64,000 nt of DNA, from the NCBI GenBank assembly GCA_009746045.1, contig RPFO01000310.1, forward strand, positions 752,234-816,233, written 5' to 3'. Below are positions 22,126 to 33,090 of the stretch, one piece after another. Below the pieces are notes generated by a model. It saw nothing but the letters and a program-made list of their open reading frames with translations. It did no database searches and was not told the origin of the DNA. Every line of letters starts with the position of its first letter. Positions within the stretch are counted from its first letter, which is position 1. The DNA is from Mesostigma viride. Lineage: Eukaryota; Streptophyta; Mesostigmatophyceae; Mesostigmatales; Mesostigmataceae. Both the position numbers and the translations under genes were made by a program.

Positions 22126-23777
22126 GTGAGTGCGGAAAATCATTGTAATATTGCCCTCTGTATAGCCACTTAGTAGCTTTTAAGGGCACTTGGAGCTAAG
22201 CACACCCTTAGTGACCAAGTGCTTGCATCTGGCACGTGCAGGGATTGTGACTTCATGTATCTCTGCAGAGCACAGTTACTTGTACATTTAGTAGGGTGAC
22301 ACCCACAAACTGAAAAACTGCAGACTGGCGATAGCCCTGGTGGAACGTCATGCGTTGCGATGATACTTAGAGCCGTATTTGGCATGTTTGTTTATAATGG
22401 CGATGGCTTTCTTCTTTGATTGCGTGCTCAGAGTGTGACGTATCTGCATGTTTAGCTTTGCTCAATATGCCAGTGTGGGCGGTACCTAGTGGTCGCGATG
22501 GCTCACCAGGGACATACTAGCGATGTCGTTTGAGCTCGTTTGTCATGCTCTTATTAGTGGACTAGTACTACTAGAACTGCTGCCCATGCCTGGCTAGGTA
22601 CTTTCTACGCTGCCTGCAGCAGCTGCATGTTTCGCTTCTGCATGTCACAATTACAAATAGCCATGTGTTGCAGCTCTGTTGCCTGCGTGAAGGCGTTGGT
22701 GCTTTTTGTAGCACCAGCTGCTACGAAAAAGAAAAGGCGGTAAAGACGGAGAGAGTGCATGTTATGCCAGTATATCCGCATTAGCAGCGTCGTTTCGAGT
22801 AGAGTAAGTGGTGCCGTTTCTTCAGGAAATTGCTGGTTTGTTTTCAAACGGAGCTTAGGCTGCTAAATAACGTATGTATGCGCTGATCGACTGGCTCTAG
22901 CTAGGCAGCACTCATTGTCTCGCCAATAAATGATGGAAACATGATAGGCTGAGGATAACTTATTACAACCGTGAAGTGAGGGCAATGTCAAGTTGAGCGG
23001 CATCGAAAAATCATATTTATAATCCAAGGCTGGGATAGATATTAGTGTCATAGGGAGTCAGATGGCCAGTTCTGGAGCTTTTTAACATCAATTTTCCATC
23101 GAGCTGCCGGGCCAGTTGGTGACTTGCCATGCTGTATTCATTCAGCACAAAATTCTCCAGAGAAGCTGCTGCATAAATTCAGCTTGGGAGCCTGCACCAC
23201 TTACATAATCACATGATGGCCGTTAACGGGCTTGGTCCTTGTGAAATGCGGTTTTGCGTGGTTGTCAGGTTAGTTATGCAGTGGTTGGTAATGGACTAGG
23301 CGTCTCACCATATTCCGGCAATGCATGTCACCGATTGCTTAACCGTCCATTTTTTCATACACAACCCCTTCATTGTTTTTTTTTCCACGTCTGTGCGAGT
23401 GCTTGGTTCAGGGCAGGACTGCCTGACAGCCTTCTGAGGCCTTCAGCCCTGACACAAGCATAGTCATCCTCACCCCATTTCCTATCGTTTCCTTACCCTA
23501 AATCGGCCAACTCCCATCCCCGGCTGCTATGCATGGATGTGCGAACCTAGGGTGGGTGTCAACATGTTACCGAGTTAGAACCCAAACTACTTACTAGGAG
23601 CCCGGCTGGAACATATGTGACGTAGGGTGCCCGAATCTCAATGACATGCTGCCCCAGGCACTTCCTTTGCCATTAAATTGAACCTTGGAAACATTTCTTT
23701 CCTGTTCTCCATCCTACATCCTGACGGTAGGAATTTCCTGACCTTGTTATCTGCTTGTGCTGGATTGGACCATGCAG
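22126..23777. other. Intron of gene 1 before the long exon
   Basis: 1.65 kb with no gene on either strand. The whole intron is conserved at 42728-44387 and 60599-62248, reflecting duplication. It ends with GGACCATGCAG before the long exon. Confidence 0.6.
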
Positions 23778-26700
23778 GATATGAAGGATGCTTTTGCAGA
23801 GATCGACTGGTCCGCCCGCCAGCTGGATCCCGAACCTGGCCTCCTCTCCAGCCTGGAGGGCAAAGTAACCATCATGCAAGGAACCTGGACAGTTGCGCAG
23901 CTGGCCCACCGCATGGGGGTGGTGGTGAAGGGCAGCGCCTTGAATGCCGCGAGATTGGCCACAGAGCTTAGGCAAGAGGATCAGCGCAGCAGGGAGCAGC
24001 TGGCCCAGGCGCAGGCACAAGAGGACGTCATGCACTGCAAGCTGGCCCACCTTCGCCGGAACAGCACGGACGTGGCTGCGGCAAGGGACCGGGATGACGC
24101 GGTGCAGGCATATGCGAGCAGCCTTCAGGCTCTGCATGAGACTTTGGAGAAGAAGGCAGGCCTGTCAGAGCAGCGACATAAGCAGCAGCTGACGCTTCAG
24201 GAAACTATGGGTTTGTTTGACAGCAGCCAAGAGACATTGCCTGCTAGCGATGCGGGGAAAGGGCCTGAGCCAGACATGGAGTCAGCCGGCCGGCTGGCGC
24301 TGGAGCAGCTGAGGGCAGTGGTGAAGGACTGCAATGATGAGCTGATGCCTGCAGCGGTGGCTACACAGAAAGCCATGGAGCATTTGCAGGCGTGCTTGGA
24401 GAAACAGGAAAGCATCGCAACCAAATTGCGGGGTCGGCTGGATGCTGCTGTCCAATCAGGGCAGCGGTTCGCAGCCTCAGTGCTTTCCCAGCTGAAGGGT
24501 GAGACTCCCGAGGAGGATGGCAGACATGCACGCAAGATGTCCGAGATAACGCGGTTGCAAGCAAAGGAAGTGCGCAGGATGATGGCCCTGCGAGAGAGCA
24601 TCCCAGGGACCCTGTCTCGCCTGGCGGCTGCCCAGCAGGAGGGTAAGCTGATCCAAAGACAGCTTAGGTATATCCCTCTTGAGATACAGGACGCGGAGGA
24701 TGATGGGCGCACGGGGCAGCTGCAGCAGCTCAAGGAGAAGGAGAGGACGCTGCTGGAGAAAGCCTCCAAGTTGGCTACGGAACAAGCCACGCTGTCCGAG
24801 TCGTTGGCAGATGCCAAGCTGCAACAGTGGTACCCGGACTTGCTGGCGCAGGAGGAACACATCAAGGAGCTGCACAAGTTCCTACCGGCAGGGACCAGCA
24901 GGGACCTGATTGACAATGACTGGAACCTGTCCAAGTTCCGCGATAGCTCTGGCAAACCTTTGATTCCAGGGAGGGGCGTATGGCGGGTGCGGCTAATGGA
25001 GGACTGGAGCGGGAGGCAGTGGGTGGTGAAGGAGATGGGACCAGGTCCAGAACTGCGGCGGGAGGTCAACCGGCTGAAGGCGTTGCAGCACCCGCTGGTG
25101 ATCCCCCTGGAGCGGGTGTTCATCGACAACAACGTGGCCTACCTGCAGATGCCCTACTACAAGAACGGGAACTTGCGTGGCTGGGTTGACAGCATCGTGG
25201 TCTCACTGAAGGGGGCAGCGAGCCTGACCACCCAGCAGGGTGCGCAGATCTGGAGCACGATGAAGCAGGTCTTCCAGGCGGTGGCCTTCCTCCACCGCAA
25301 GGGCATCGTGCACCGCGACCTCAAGCCGGAGAATGTGCTGCTGCAGGATGATGGCCAGATCGCGCTGTGTGACTTTGGGGTCAGCCACGATGTGCTGGCG
25401 CACCTGCAGACGACCAAGGCAACGCTGGCCATGGGGGGACATACCGCGTGCTATGCCGCCCCGGAGGTGCTTGCGGGGAAGGGCGTGTCCGCAAGCAACC
25501 CGTACGCCGAGGACCTATGGTCCCTGGGGGTGATGCTTTTGGAGCTGGCAGGGACCCGGCCGTCTTGGAACGCGATAACCTCCCGCCTGGAGGATGAGCT
25601 GGGTCGGCCCATCAACACGGCCGACTTGCTGGTGGGCAAATCCAAGTGGCACCGTGATCTGATCACCCTGGCTGACTCCCTGCTTCAGAAGGACCCTGAT
25701 GCGCGGCCCAGTGCTGACGCGGTCCTTGCCTGCGAGTTCTTCCAACAAGACCCGTCCGCCAGCCAGGTGCAGCAGAACCGCCACCTGCTACTGCTGACCA
25801 GCCACCTGGCGAAGCTGCGGCAGAGCCCGCAGGGTGGTGGGCGGCCCAAGACCCACGTGATGAGGTTGGACGTGCGCGAGGGGCCAGGCATGGTTGCCCC
25901 CGCGGTGCTGGCGCTATTTGCTCGGGAGGACGTCAAGCCCGAGGAGACCGTGGTGGGCGAACATGCGGGCGTGCGCATCCCTCTCTCCGAGGTGCTCCAC
26001 AACTTTTTTGAGGCGGTGGTGCTGCCTGCTGCCGGCCTGTTTGAGCAGGGCAAGGGGGATGGCGAGGATGCAAGTGGGTCTGGAGCGGCCTCCCAGGTGC
26101 GCGAGGGGGTGGCCTTCCTTCCCAGGGTTTGCCAGGCGAGGGGCGCCATGGCCACAAAGACCCACCGGCAGCGGCTGCGCACGGTGGGCAAGATCTTGGC
26201 CAAGGCGGTGCTGCAGTGCATCCACGTGCCAGTGCAGTTTTGCAGCGCGCTCTTCTGTGCGCTGGTGGCCAAGGATGACCTCACGCAGTACAGCACGGCC
26301 GACTGCCTGGAGATGCTGGCGGAGTTTGACCCCACCGATGCGCGCCGCATGCGTGTCACTCTGGCCATGAAGCACGGGGACGGCGAATCGGGGATCACCC
26401 TGGGGGCCCTCATGGGCGATGCCGACGCGAATGAGACCCTCATGACGGATGCCAACAAGGAGCTGCTCGTGCGCAAGGCGATCCACCACCGCCTGGTCTT
26501 GACGCGGGCGGCCGAGCTCGCAGAGGTGCGCGCCGGCTTCCTGTGCCTCGACTGGGAGCCCCTGCTGGGTGTGCTCTCGCCGTTTGACCTGATGACCCTC
26601 TTCTTTGGGACGGACTACCTGGACGTCAGCCGCGTCAGCCAGGCGTTCCAGCTGGACACGGCCAGCTGGGAGGGCAGGGAGGAGCAGGGGCAGCAGGCGT

Positions 26701-27233
26701 GGCAGTGGCTGCAGCGCTTCGTGCACGAGGCCTCGGAGACGTCCCTGCGCCTGTTCAGCATCTGTGCCCTGGGCGGCGCCAAGTCCTGGTGGTCGGGCAT
26801 GTGTGCCGTGAAGAGGCTGACCTCTGCCAGCAACGGGGGCCTGCCGGAGTTCTCCCGGGAGTCGGGCTCCCTGTACCTCCCTCTCCCCGGTAACGACGGC
26901 TGCCCCTCGTACGAGGCGTTCAGCGCGCGCATGTTTGCGGCGCTCAAGGTGCACGGGGAGTACGGCCAGCGCACCGAGGCACAGCGCGCCCAGAAGATGG
27001 GCATGGAGGAGATGCAGGGTGTGGTGCGGGCGATGGCGGGGCAGGTGAGGGCGGGGGGCTGGTACCGCTGCCCCAACGGCCACCTGTACTGCATCACCGA
27101 GTGTGGCGGTGCCATGCAGGAGAGCACGTGCCCCACCTGCGGGAAAGGCATTGGCGGGAGCCAGCACCGGTTGAGGGGTGACAATGCGAATGCTCTGGAC
27201 GTGGATGGGGCGCAGAGACCTGCATGGAACTGA
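23778..27233 (+). CDS. Kinase gene 1, long exon: coiled coil, kinase, HECT-like, RZ finger
   Basis: 1151 codons, intact. I start at the acceptor CCATGCAG in phase 0, matching the end of exon f; a lone gene starting at the ATG three bases later is the alternative. Residues 1-390 are charged, heptad-like coiled coil. The kinase, about 395-680, has Lys418 (WVVKEM), HRDLKPEN with Asp514, DFG from Asp532, AAPE and DLWSLG, so catalysis is plausible although the glycine loop is poor. Residues 690-1060 follow the HECT fold from KILAKAV to the C-lobe, but Glu1028 occupies the catalytic Cys place. Residues 1095-1135 form an RZ finger (C-x3-H, ECGGAMQ, CPTC). Family knowledge: RZ fingers occur in RNF213 and ZNFX1. 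The combined role is inference. Confidence 0.85.
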   Translation, partial: DMKDAFAEIDWSARQLDPEPGLLSSLEGKVTIMQGTWTVAQLAHRMGVVVKGSALNAARLATELRQEDQRSREQLAQAQAQEDVMHCKLAHLRRNSTDVAAARDRDDAVQAYASSLQALHETLEKKAGLSEQRHKQQLTLQETMGLFDSSQETLPASDAGKGPEPDMESAGRLALEQLRAVVKDCNDELMPAAVATQKAMEHLQACLEKQESIATKLRGRLDAAVQSGQRFAASVLSQLKGETPEEDGRHARKMSEITRLQAKEVRRMMALRESIPGTLSRLAAAQQEGKLIQRQLRYIPLEIQDAEDDGRTGQLQQLKEKERTLLEKASKLATEQATLSESLADAKLQQWYPDLLAQEEHIKELHKFLPAGTSRDLIDNDWNLSKFRDSSGKPLIPGRGVWRVRLMEDWSGRQWVVKEMGPGPELRREVNRLKALQHPLVIPLERVFIDNNVAYLQMPYYKNGNLRGWVDSIVVSLKGAASLTTQQGAQIWSTMKQVFQAVAFLHRKGIVHRDLKPENVLLQDDGQIALCDFGVSHDVLAHLQTTKATLAMGGHTACYAAPEVLAGKGVSASNPYAEDLWSLGVMLLELAGTRPSWNAITSRLEDELGRPINTADLLVGKSKWHRDLITLADSLLQKDPDARPSADAVLACEFFQQDPSASQVQQNRHLLLLTSHLAKLRQSPQGGGRPKTHVMRLDVREGPGMVAPAVLALFAREDVKPEETVVGEHAGVRIPLSEVLHNFFEAVVLPAAGLFEQGKGDGEDASGSGAASQVREGVAFLPRVCQARGAMATKTHRQRLRTVGKILAKAVLQCIHVPVQFCSALFCALVAKDDLTQYSTADCLEMLAEFDPTDARRMRVTLAMKHGDGESGITLGALMGDADANETLMTDANKELLVRKAIHHRLVLTRAAELAEVRAGFLCLDWEPLLGVLSPFDLMTLFFGTDYLDVSRVSQAFQLDTASWEGREEQGQQAWQWLQRFVHEASETSLRLFSICALGGAKSWWSGMCAVKRLTSASNGGLPEFSRESGSLYLPLPGNDGCPSYEAFSARMFAALKVHGEYGQRTEAQRAQKMGMEEMQGVVRAMAGQVRAGGWYRCPNGHLYCITECGGAMQESTCPTCGKGIGGSQHRLRGDNANALDVDGAQRPAWN

Positions 27234-28100
27234 GTGGGAGCTGCTAGTGCACGGCCTGCAGTCATGCCGCCACTGTGCGTCCAAAAAAATTGCCATGGCC
27301 TCAATCTGCTTGATTCGAATGGGCCATGCATGCTCAGCATGAGATGCAAACAGGAGTGCACATGGGTGACAACACGTCATGGACCATCCGCAGAGAAGGC
27401 CAAGTGCATCCACACTTCGATGCGATGCTATGCACACGGTTTGGTGTGGACAGCTCTGATCTGCGGCAGTGCTGACAATGTTGGGGTGACATTTGTATGG
27501 TGCCAAGCTCTACTCTTCCATGCATTCTTTGGTACAAAGCCAAGGGCTTGATCTGTCACACCTTATTTAGCCCTTCAAGTCTGCCTTGTACAACAGTGAA
27601 CATTATTTGCCTATAGTTTGTCCTAGTTCGCCTGCACAAATGGCATGTGGTTTTAGGTTTGGGGAGATCTGCTACTTTTGACTGTGATACATTCAACTTG
27701 GTTACGTGCATGGGCGTTTGGAATGATATCGGCAACAGTTAGGTACACGCTACCCACTTGCAGACGGGCATGTAGAGGTTTTGACGTTTGTAGCTAGCTA
27801 GTTATTATCATACTGCTTGTCTCTTTGATACTGTTGCGTGCTACTGAATGGCATGCGTGCCAATCCTTAGGGGGTTTCATCGATAAGTTGGGGAAAGGAT
27901 GGCATTGAGAGAAGATTTTAAATACAAAGTTTTAACAAATGATCAATGGCAACATGGGAGAAAAATCTTTTGATATATGATGGAAAATACAAAAGCATGC
28001 ATAACTTTAGTGACGAAAAGTGTGCAAATAGGCCATGGCTGCATGATTCACGAAAAACCAATGCTGCCTGCCTGCTCTATTGTTCCACCACAAGCAGGAA
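27234..28100. other. Spacer downstream of gene 1
   Basis: No gene is visible. It is paralogous to 47841-48780 and presumably includes the 3' untranslated region of the kinase gene. Confidence 0.5.
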
Positions 28101-28320
28101 CAGCTGTTCATGGTGACAGGACACAACCTTGCCAACGGCCTGCCTGCAGTGGGCCGGTATGGCGCGGTGCAGCCGTGTGGAGTGTGCACCAACGTGGTCA
28201 ACCCCTCGTACAGCGTGCAGATAACAGCAATTAGGGGGGTGGGCATGCCAGCACGGGCAAGGACAATCCACAGAGTGTCCCAGCGGTGGTTTGGCAGCTT
28301 TGAGGGCACAGCCAAGTATT
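28100..28320 (-). pseudogene. LINE-type reverse transcriptase remnant
   Basis: Read on the minus strand, this codes for a segment resembling the middle of non-LTR reverse transcriptases: a WDTLWIVLARAGMP stretch, then LYEG, then a damaged GVRQGCP motif in which a 2-bp insertion shifts the frame after CAAGGTTGT. Only a fragment remains. The same relic is at about 48790-48990. A second, more decayed repeat of the block follows at about 28540-28680. Confidence 0.5.
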
Positions 28321-30560
28321 ATTGATGCAGCCCGACATATAGCTCGCAGAATAACGATAGGGATTTGTGCGCGGACTTGCCTCTGTTTACCTACTCGAGA
28401 GATTCCCGGGAACCGGATTTGTTTGCAATTGCATTTCGTTTTGGGTTCCCGGCCTCGAGTTTGGCGCTTTGAACCTGGACTGGTCCGGATCTGACTGGGA
28501 AACACCAACAAAACACGCCAGCAGGTCGACCCCTTGTTCTGTGTGCCGACGATAGCACTCAGGGAGTGGGTACGCCAGCACGAGGGAGTACAGGCCACGG
28601 ATATCAGGGAGTGTCCCAGCAGTGGTGGGCACAGCCAAGGATAATTGTATCAGCCCACATATCCTGTGAATTAAAAAGAGGGAACTGTACGCATGTTCGC
28701 CTGTGGTTACTAACACTACCTCAAGCACAGGCACCTGGCCCGCACAGACAAGGCGGACGCGTCAGATTGGTGAGCTGGCACCAAGCCCACCCAGCCCGGG
28801 CGCGTTATCCCTGCATGGTCTCCCCCTGGCTTCGCGCGCCCAGGTCGTCACCATTGGACCTTCCAGGACAGGCTCTGTCGGGGCAAGTGCTATCCCTGAG
28901 AAGACAGGCGCGAGCCTGGGGGCATGGATTCATCACGCATCTGTGGGCAGATGATCGATCCGCAAAGAGCGCTGGCAGAAGGTTGTGTTAGCCACAGTCC
29001 CCAAGTCCGTGGGGGAGCTGCGTGTGACGCGGATTGGCAAACAACGTGGGCCATGGCGCCTGCCCTCGTACCACTAGATAGACCATTTGACGCACGCTTT
29101 ACCATCCATCCCACCCCACTCATGGAGGATTTATGCCCACCTGGCGCAGTCATGTGCTTTGATTAATCATTACATCATCAGCCAACATATTCTACAAAGG
29201 TCTAAAACCCAGCTGGGCCCAGCACCCCAGCATGTCAGATAACTTGTGATTAGAAAGCGAAACAGAGGCATGCACACTTTCGTATCATGACACCACCAAC
29301 ATCAAAAGTGCACTAGAAGCCAGCTAGTTTGGGCGGTGCATCTAATGGAGACAAGAAAAGGTTACCTGCGGCTGTCAGGCTTTCAAGCCGCAGTATCTGC
29401 TGAGGGCTTTTCCATGCACTCATGCATTATGACGCAGTATGACCACACCATCGACGCTCTCATACCTGGCAGCCGCCCCAGACACCGCATGCCCAAAGGG
29501 ACATGGGCTGGACACTCCCCACCCCCATGCCACCTGGCCACCCCACCCACCCAGGCAGCGTGGCCGAAGCTGCAGGCCACAGTGGGTAAAGAGGCACTGG
29601 GGAAAACCTTGCACGCACATGCCCACGCGAATACAATCTTGTATGCTTGTAAATAAGATGGGAACGTACCGGAAAGGGAAGGCAGCGGACCAATCACACG
29701 CCGGGTCGCCGGCCATGACTTCACCATTACTTCCTCGAGCTTGCTCATGCTTCCCTGGTTGTGCAGTGCCCACCTCGTGCCAAACCAGCACGTACCGCTT
29801 GCATGTACAGGTCGGCCACTTTGATAGAGGCACAGAAGCGGCTTGTGTTCAACCCACTGGCTGGTATTACGTATCTACCAGTCAAGTGAGCCCTGACACT
29901 AACCTGTGTGGCTCCGGGGGGGCAAGCCTTTCTCAGTTACCCGCAGGCATTGCTTGGCTGGTCAGATGTCTTCCGTTTGTTTAAAAACCGCAACACCCCC
30001 AGTCCCCCCTCCTTTCTCTGAGGGTCATCCGTGGTGAGTCATCCCAGTCCATGTGGTGCAACCCAGGCCAGGATGAAGACCAAAAGTCTCCCTCTTTGCA
30101 CCATATGACAGGGTCCCATTATGTGCAGCTGAGGCTGATGTCACAGCTCCCAAACCGCTGGCCTGCTCTTTTCTGCGCAGCCCTGCGGAGTAAGTGCATG
30201 GAATATGTGGGGTACCGTGTGACCAGCTGCGATGTTGGGTGGAGCTGTAGGCGCGTGACGAACAGGCGGAGAATGCAACTATCTGTGGCACTTGCTTGAG
30301 GAGTGCCAGAAGAGCATGCGAGGAAATGGGGACCAAGCAGTAGTGTTGAGGGGGGCGGCATGGGGGTGACATGCGTGTCCTGCTCATGTGCACAGGAAAC
30401 AATCGCAAGGAAGAAGCATTCAAACGACAAAGCAAAGACCTTTCCCCGGAAATTGACGAGTCCTTTGACTCAGCGCCACAAAGGGATCATGCAGGGAAGG
30501 TTGGACCAGGTTTACTGCATCAACATTCCTGCCTCTGTACCCTTGCTAGGGGAAAAGGGG
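28321..30560. other. Spacer with decayed repeats, no supported gene
   Basis: Paralogous to about 49010-51965. Minus-strand open frames around 29383-29748 recur in unit 2 (50066-50500) but show no domain, and high duplication identity alone explains their shared openness. One copy of the 88-bp minisatellite unit lies near 30225-30300; unit 2 has about nine. Confidence 0.45.
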
Positions 30561-30564
30561 AAAT

Positions 30565-30893
30565 CTCCAGGTTCAGGCCATAAGAAACGGGATGCTGGCA
30601 AGCAGATGAATGCCACCGCAAGGGGACCAAACAAACTCCCCAATGAAGCACACAGGTTCAGGCCATAAGAAAGGGGGTGCTGGCAAGCAGATGAATGCCA
30701 CCGCAAGGGGACCAAACAAACTCCCCAATGAAGCACACAGGTTCAGGCCATAAGAAAGGGGGTGCTGGCAAGCAGATGAATGCCACCGCAAGGGGACCAA
30801 ACAAACTACCCGATGAAGCACACAGGTTCAGGCCATGAGAAAGGGGATGCTGGCAAGCAGATGAATCCCACCGCAAGGGGACCAAGCTCTACA
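30565..30893. repeat. 85-bp minisatellite, about four copies
   Basis: GGTTCAGGCCAT recurs at about 30570, 30655, 30740 and 30825, a period of 85 bp. Unit 2 has about six copies at 51966-52480. No function is evident. Confidence 0.95.
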
Positions 30894-30924
30894 ATGAAGG
30901 AAACAGGCAGGGTCGCTCATCTAA

Positions 30925-33090
30925 GCAGCCTGGCCCTCAGCGGTACCTGATCCCGTCGCTGGCTCACCAAGGCATGCTGCAATACGTTTGGAACCCATCG
31001 AAGCAGCCTAGCCCTCAGCGGTACCTGATCCCGTCGCTGGCTAACCAAGGCATGCTGCAATACGTTTGGAACCCATCGAAGCAGCCTAGCCCTCAGCGGT
31101 ACCTCATCCCGTCGCTGGCTCACCAAGGCATGCTGCAATACGTTTGGAACCCATCGAAGCAGCCTAGCCCTCAGCGGTACCTGATCCCGTCGCTGGCTCA
31201 CCAAGGCATGCTGCAATACGTTTGGAACCCATCGAAGCAGCCTAGCCCTCAGCGGTACCTGATCCCGTCGCTGGCTCACCAAGGCATGCTGCAATACGTT
31301 TGGAACCCATCGAAGCAGCCTAGCCCTCAGCGGTACCTGATCCCGTCGCTGGCTCACCAAGGCATGCTGCAATACGTTTGGAACCCATCGAAGCAGCCTG
31401 GCCCTCAGCGGTACCTGATCCCGTCGCTGGCTCACCAAGGCATGCTGCAATACGTTTGGAACCCATCGAAGCAGCCTGGCCCTCAGCGGTACCTGATCCC
31501 GTCGCTGGCGAACCAAGGCATGCTGCAATACGTTTGGAACCCATCGAAGCAGCCTAGCCCTCAGCGGTACCTGATCCCGTCGCTGGCTAACCAAGGCATG
31601 CTGCAATACGTTTGGAACCCATCGAAGCAGCCTGGCCCTCAGCGGTACCTGATCCCGTCGCTGGCTCACCAAGGCATGCTGCAATACGTTTGGAACCCAT
31701 CGAAGCAGCCTGGCCCTCAGCGGTGCCTGATCCCGTCGCTGGCTCACCAAGGCATGCTGCAATACGTTTGGAACCCATCGAAGCAGCCTGGCCCTCAGCG
31801 GTACCTGATCCCGTCGCTGGCTCACCGAGGCATACTGCAATACGTTTGGAACCCATCGAAGCAGCCTGGCCCTCAGTGGTACCTGATCCCGTCGCTGGCT
31901 CACCAAGGCATGCTGCAATACGTTTGGAACCCATCGAAGCAGCCTAGCCCTCAGCGGTACCTGATCCCGTCGCTGGCTCACCAAGGCATGCTGCAATACG
32001 TTTGGAACCCATCGAAGCAGCCTAGCCCTCAGCGGTACCTGATCCCGTCGCTGGCTCACCAAGGCATGCTGCAATACGTTTGGAACCCATCGAAGCAGCC
32101 TGGCCCTCAGCGGTACCTGATCCCGTCGCTGGCTCACCAAGGCATGCTGCAATACGTTTGGAACCCATCGAAGCAGCCTAGCCCTCAGCGGTTCCTGATC
32201 CCGTCGCTGGCTGACCAAGGCATGCTGCAATACGTTTGCAACCCATCGAAGCAGCCTAGCCCTCAGCGGTACCTGATCCCGTCGCTGGCTCACCAAGGCA
32301 TGCTGCAATACGTTTGGAACCCATCGAAGCAGCCTAGCCCTCAGCGGTACCTGATCCCGTCGCTGGCTCACCAACGCATGCTGCAATACGTTTGGAACCC
32401 ATCGAAGCAGCCTAGCCCTCAGCGGTACCTGATCCCGTCGCTGGCTAACCAAGGCATGCTGCAATACGCTTGGAACCCATCGAAGCAGCCTAGCCCTCAG
32501 CGGTACCTGATCCCGTCGCTGGCTAACCGAGGCATGCTGCAATACGTTTGGAACCCATCGAAGCAGCCTAGCCCTCAGCGGTACCTGATCCCGTCGCTGG
32601 CTCACCAAGGCATGCTGCAATACGTTTGGAACCCATCGAAGCAGCCTAGCCCTCAGCGGTACCTGGTCCCGTCGCTGGCTAACCAAGGCATGCTGCAATA
32701 CGTTTGGAACCCATCGAAGCAGCCTGGCCCTCAGCGGTACCTGATCCCGTCGCTGGCTCACCAAGGCATGCTGCAATACGTTTGGAACCCATCGAAGCAG
32801 CCTAGCCCTCAGCGGTACCTGATCCCGTCGCTGGCTCACCAAGGCATGCTGCAATACGTTTGGAACCCATCGAAGCAGCCTAGCCCTCAGCGGTACCTGA
32901 TCCCGTCGCTGGCTCACCAAGGCATGCTGCAATACGTTTGGAACCCATCGAAGCAGCCAGGCCCTCAGCGGTACCTGATCCCGTCGCTGGCTCACCAAGG
33001 CATGCTGCAATACGTTTGGAACCCATCCAAGCAGCCTAGCCCTCAGCGGTACCTGATCCCGTCGCTGGCTCACCAAGGCATGCTGCAATA
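30925..33090. repeat. 78-bp minisatellite, about 27.7 copies
   Basis: Nearly identical 78-bp units. Since 78 is a multiple of three, a frame on each strand stays open for over 700 codons, giving 26-residue repeats. Unit 2 holds a single diverged copy at 52497-52572 with an early stop, so this is a local amplification. The two commonest variants (AGC/GGC and CAC/AAC in the plus frame) change the plus-strand peptide but are silent in the open minus frame. Coding status is unproven. Confidence 0.95.

Noticed and set aside
23757-23777. GTG or TTG as start of the long exon protein
   Set aside because: Non-ATG starts are not expected here. A splice acceptor CCATGCAG in the right phase explains the border in all three copies.
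25914-27506. 530-codon minus-strand frame opposite kinase gene 1
   Set aside because: Same reason: complementary-strand openness of a constrained GC-rich exon.
28080-28325. 81-codon plus-strand gene
   Set aside because: Frame broken by indels in the unit-2 copy. The minus strand reads as a LINE RT relic.
30565-33090. CRISPR array
   Set aside because: Units are directly joined with no unique spacers, and the sequence is eukaryotic.
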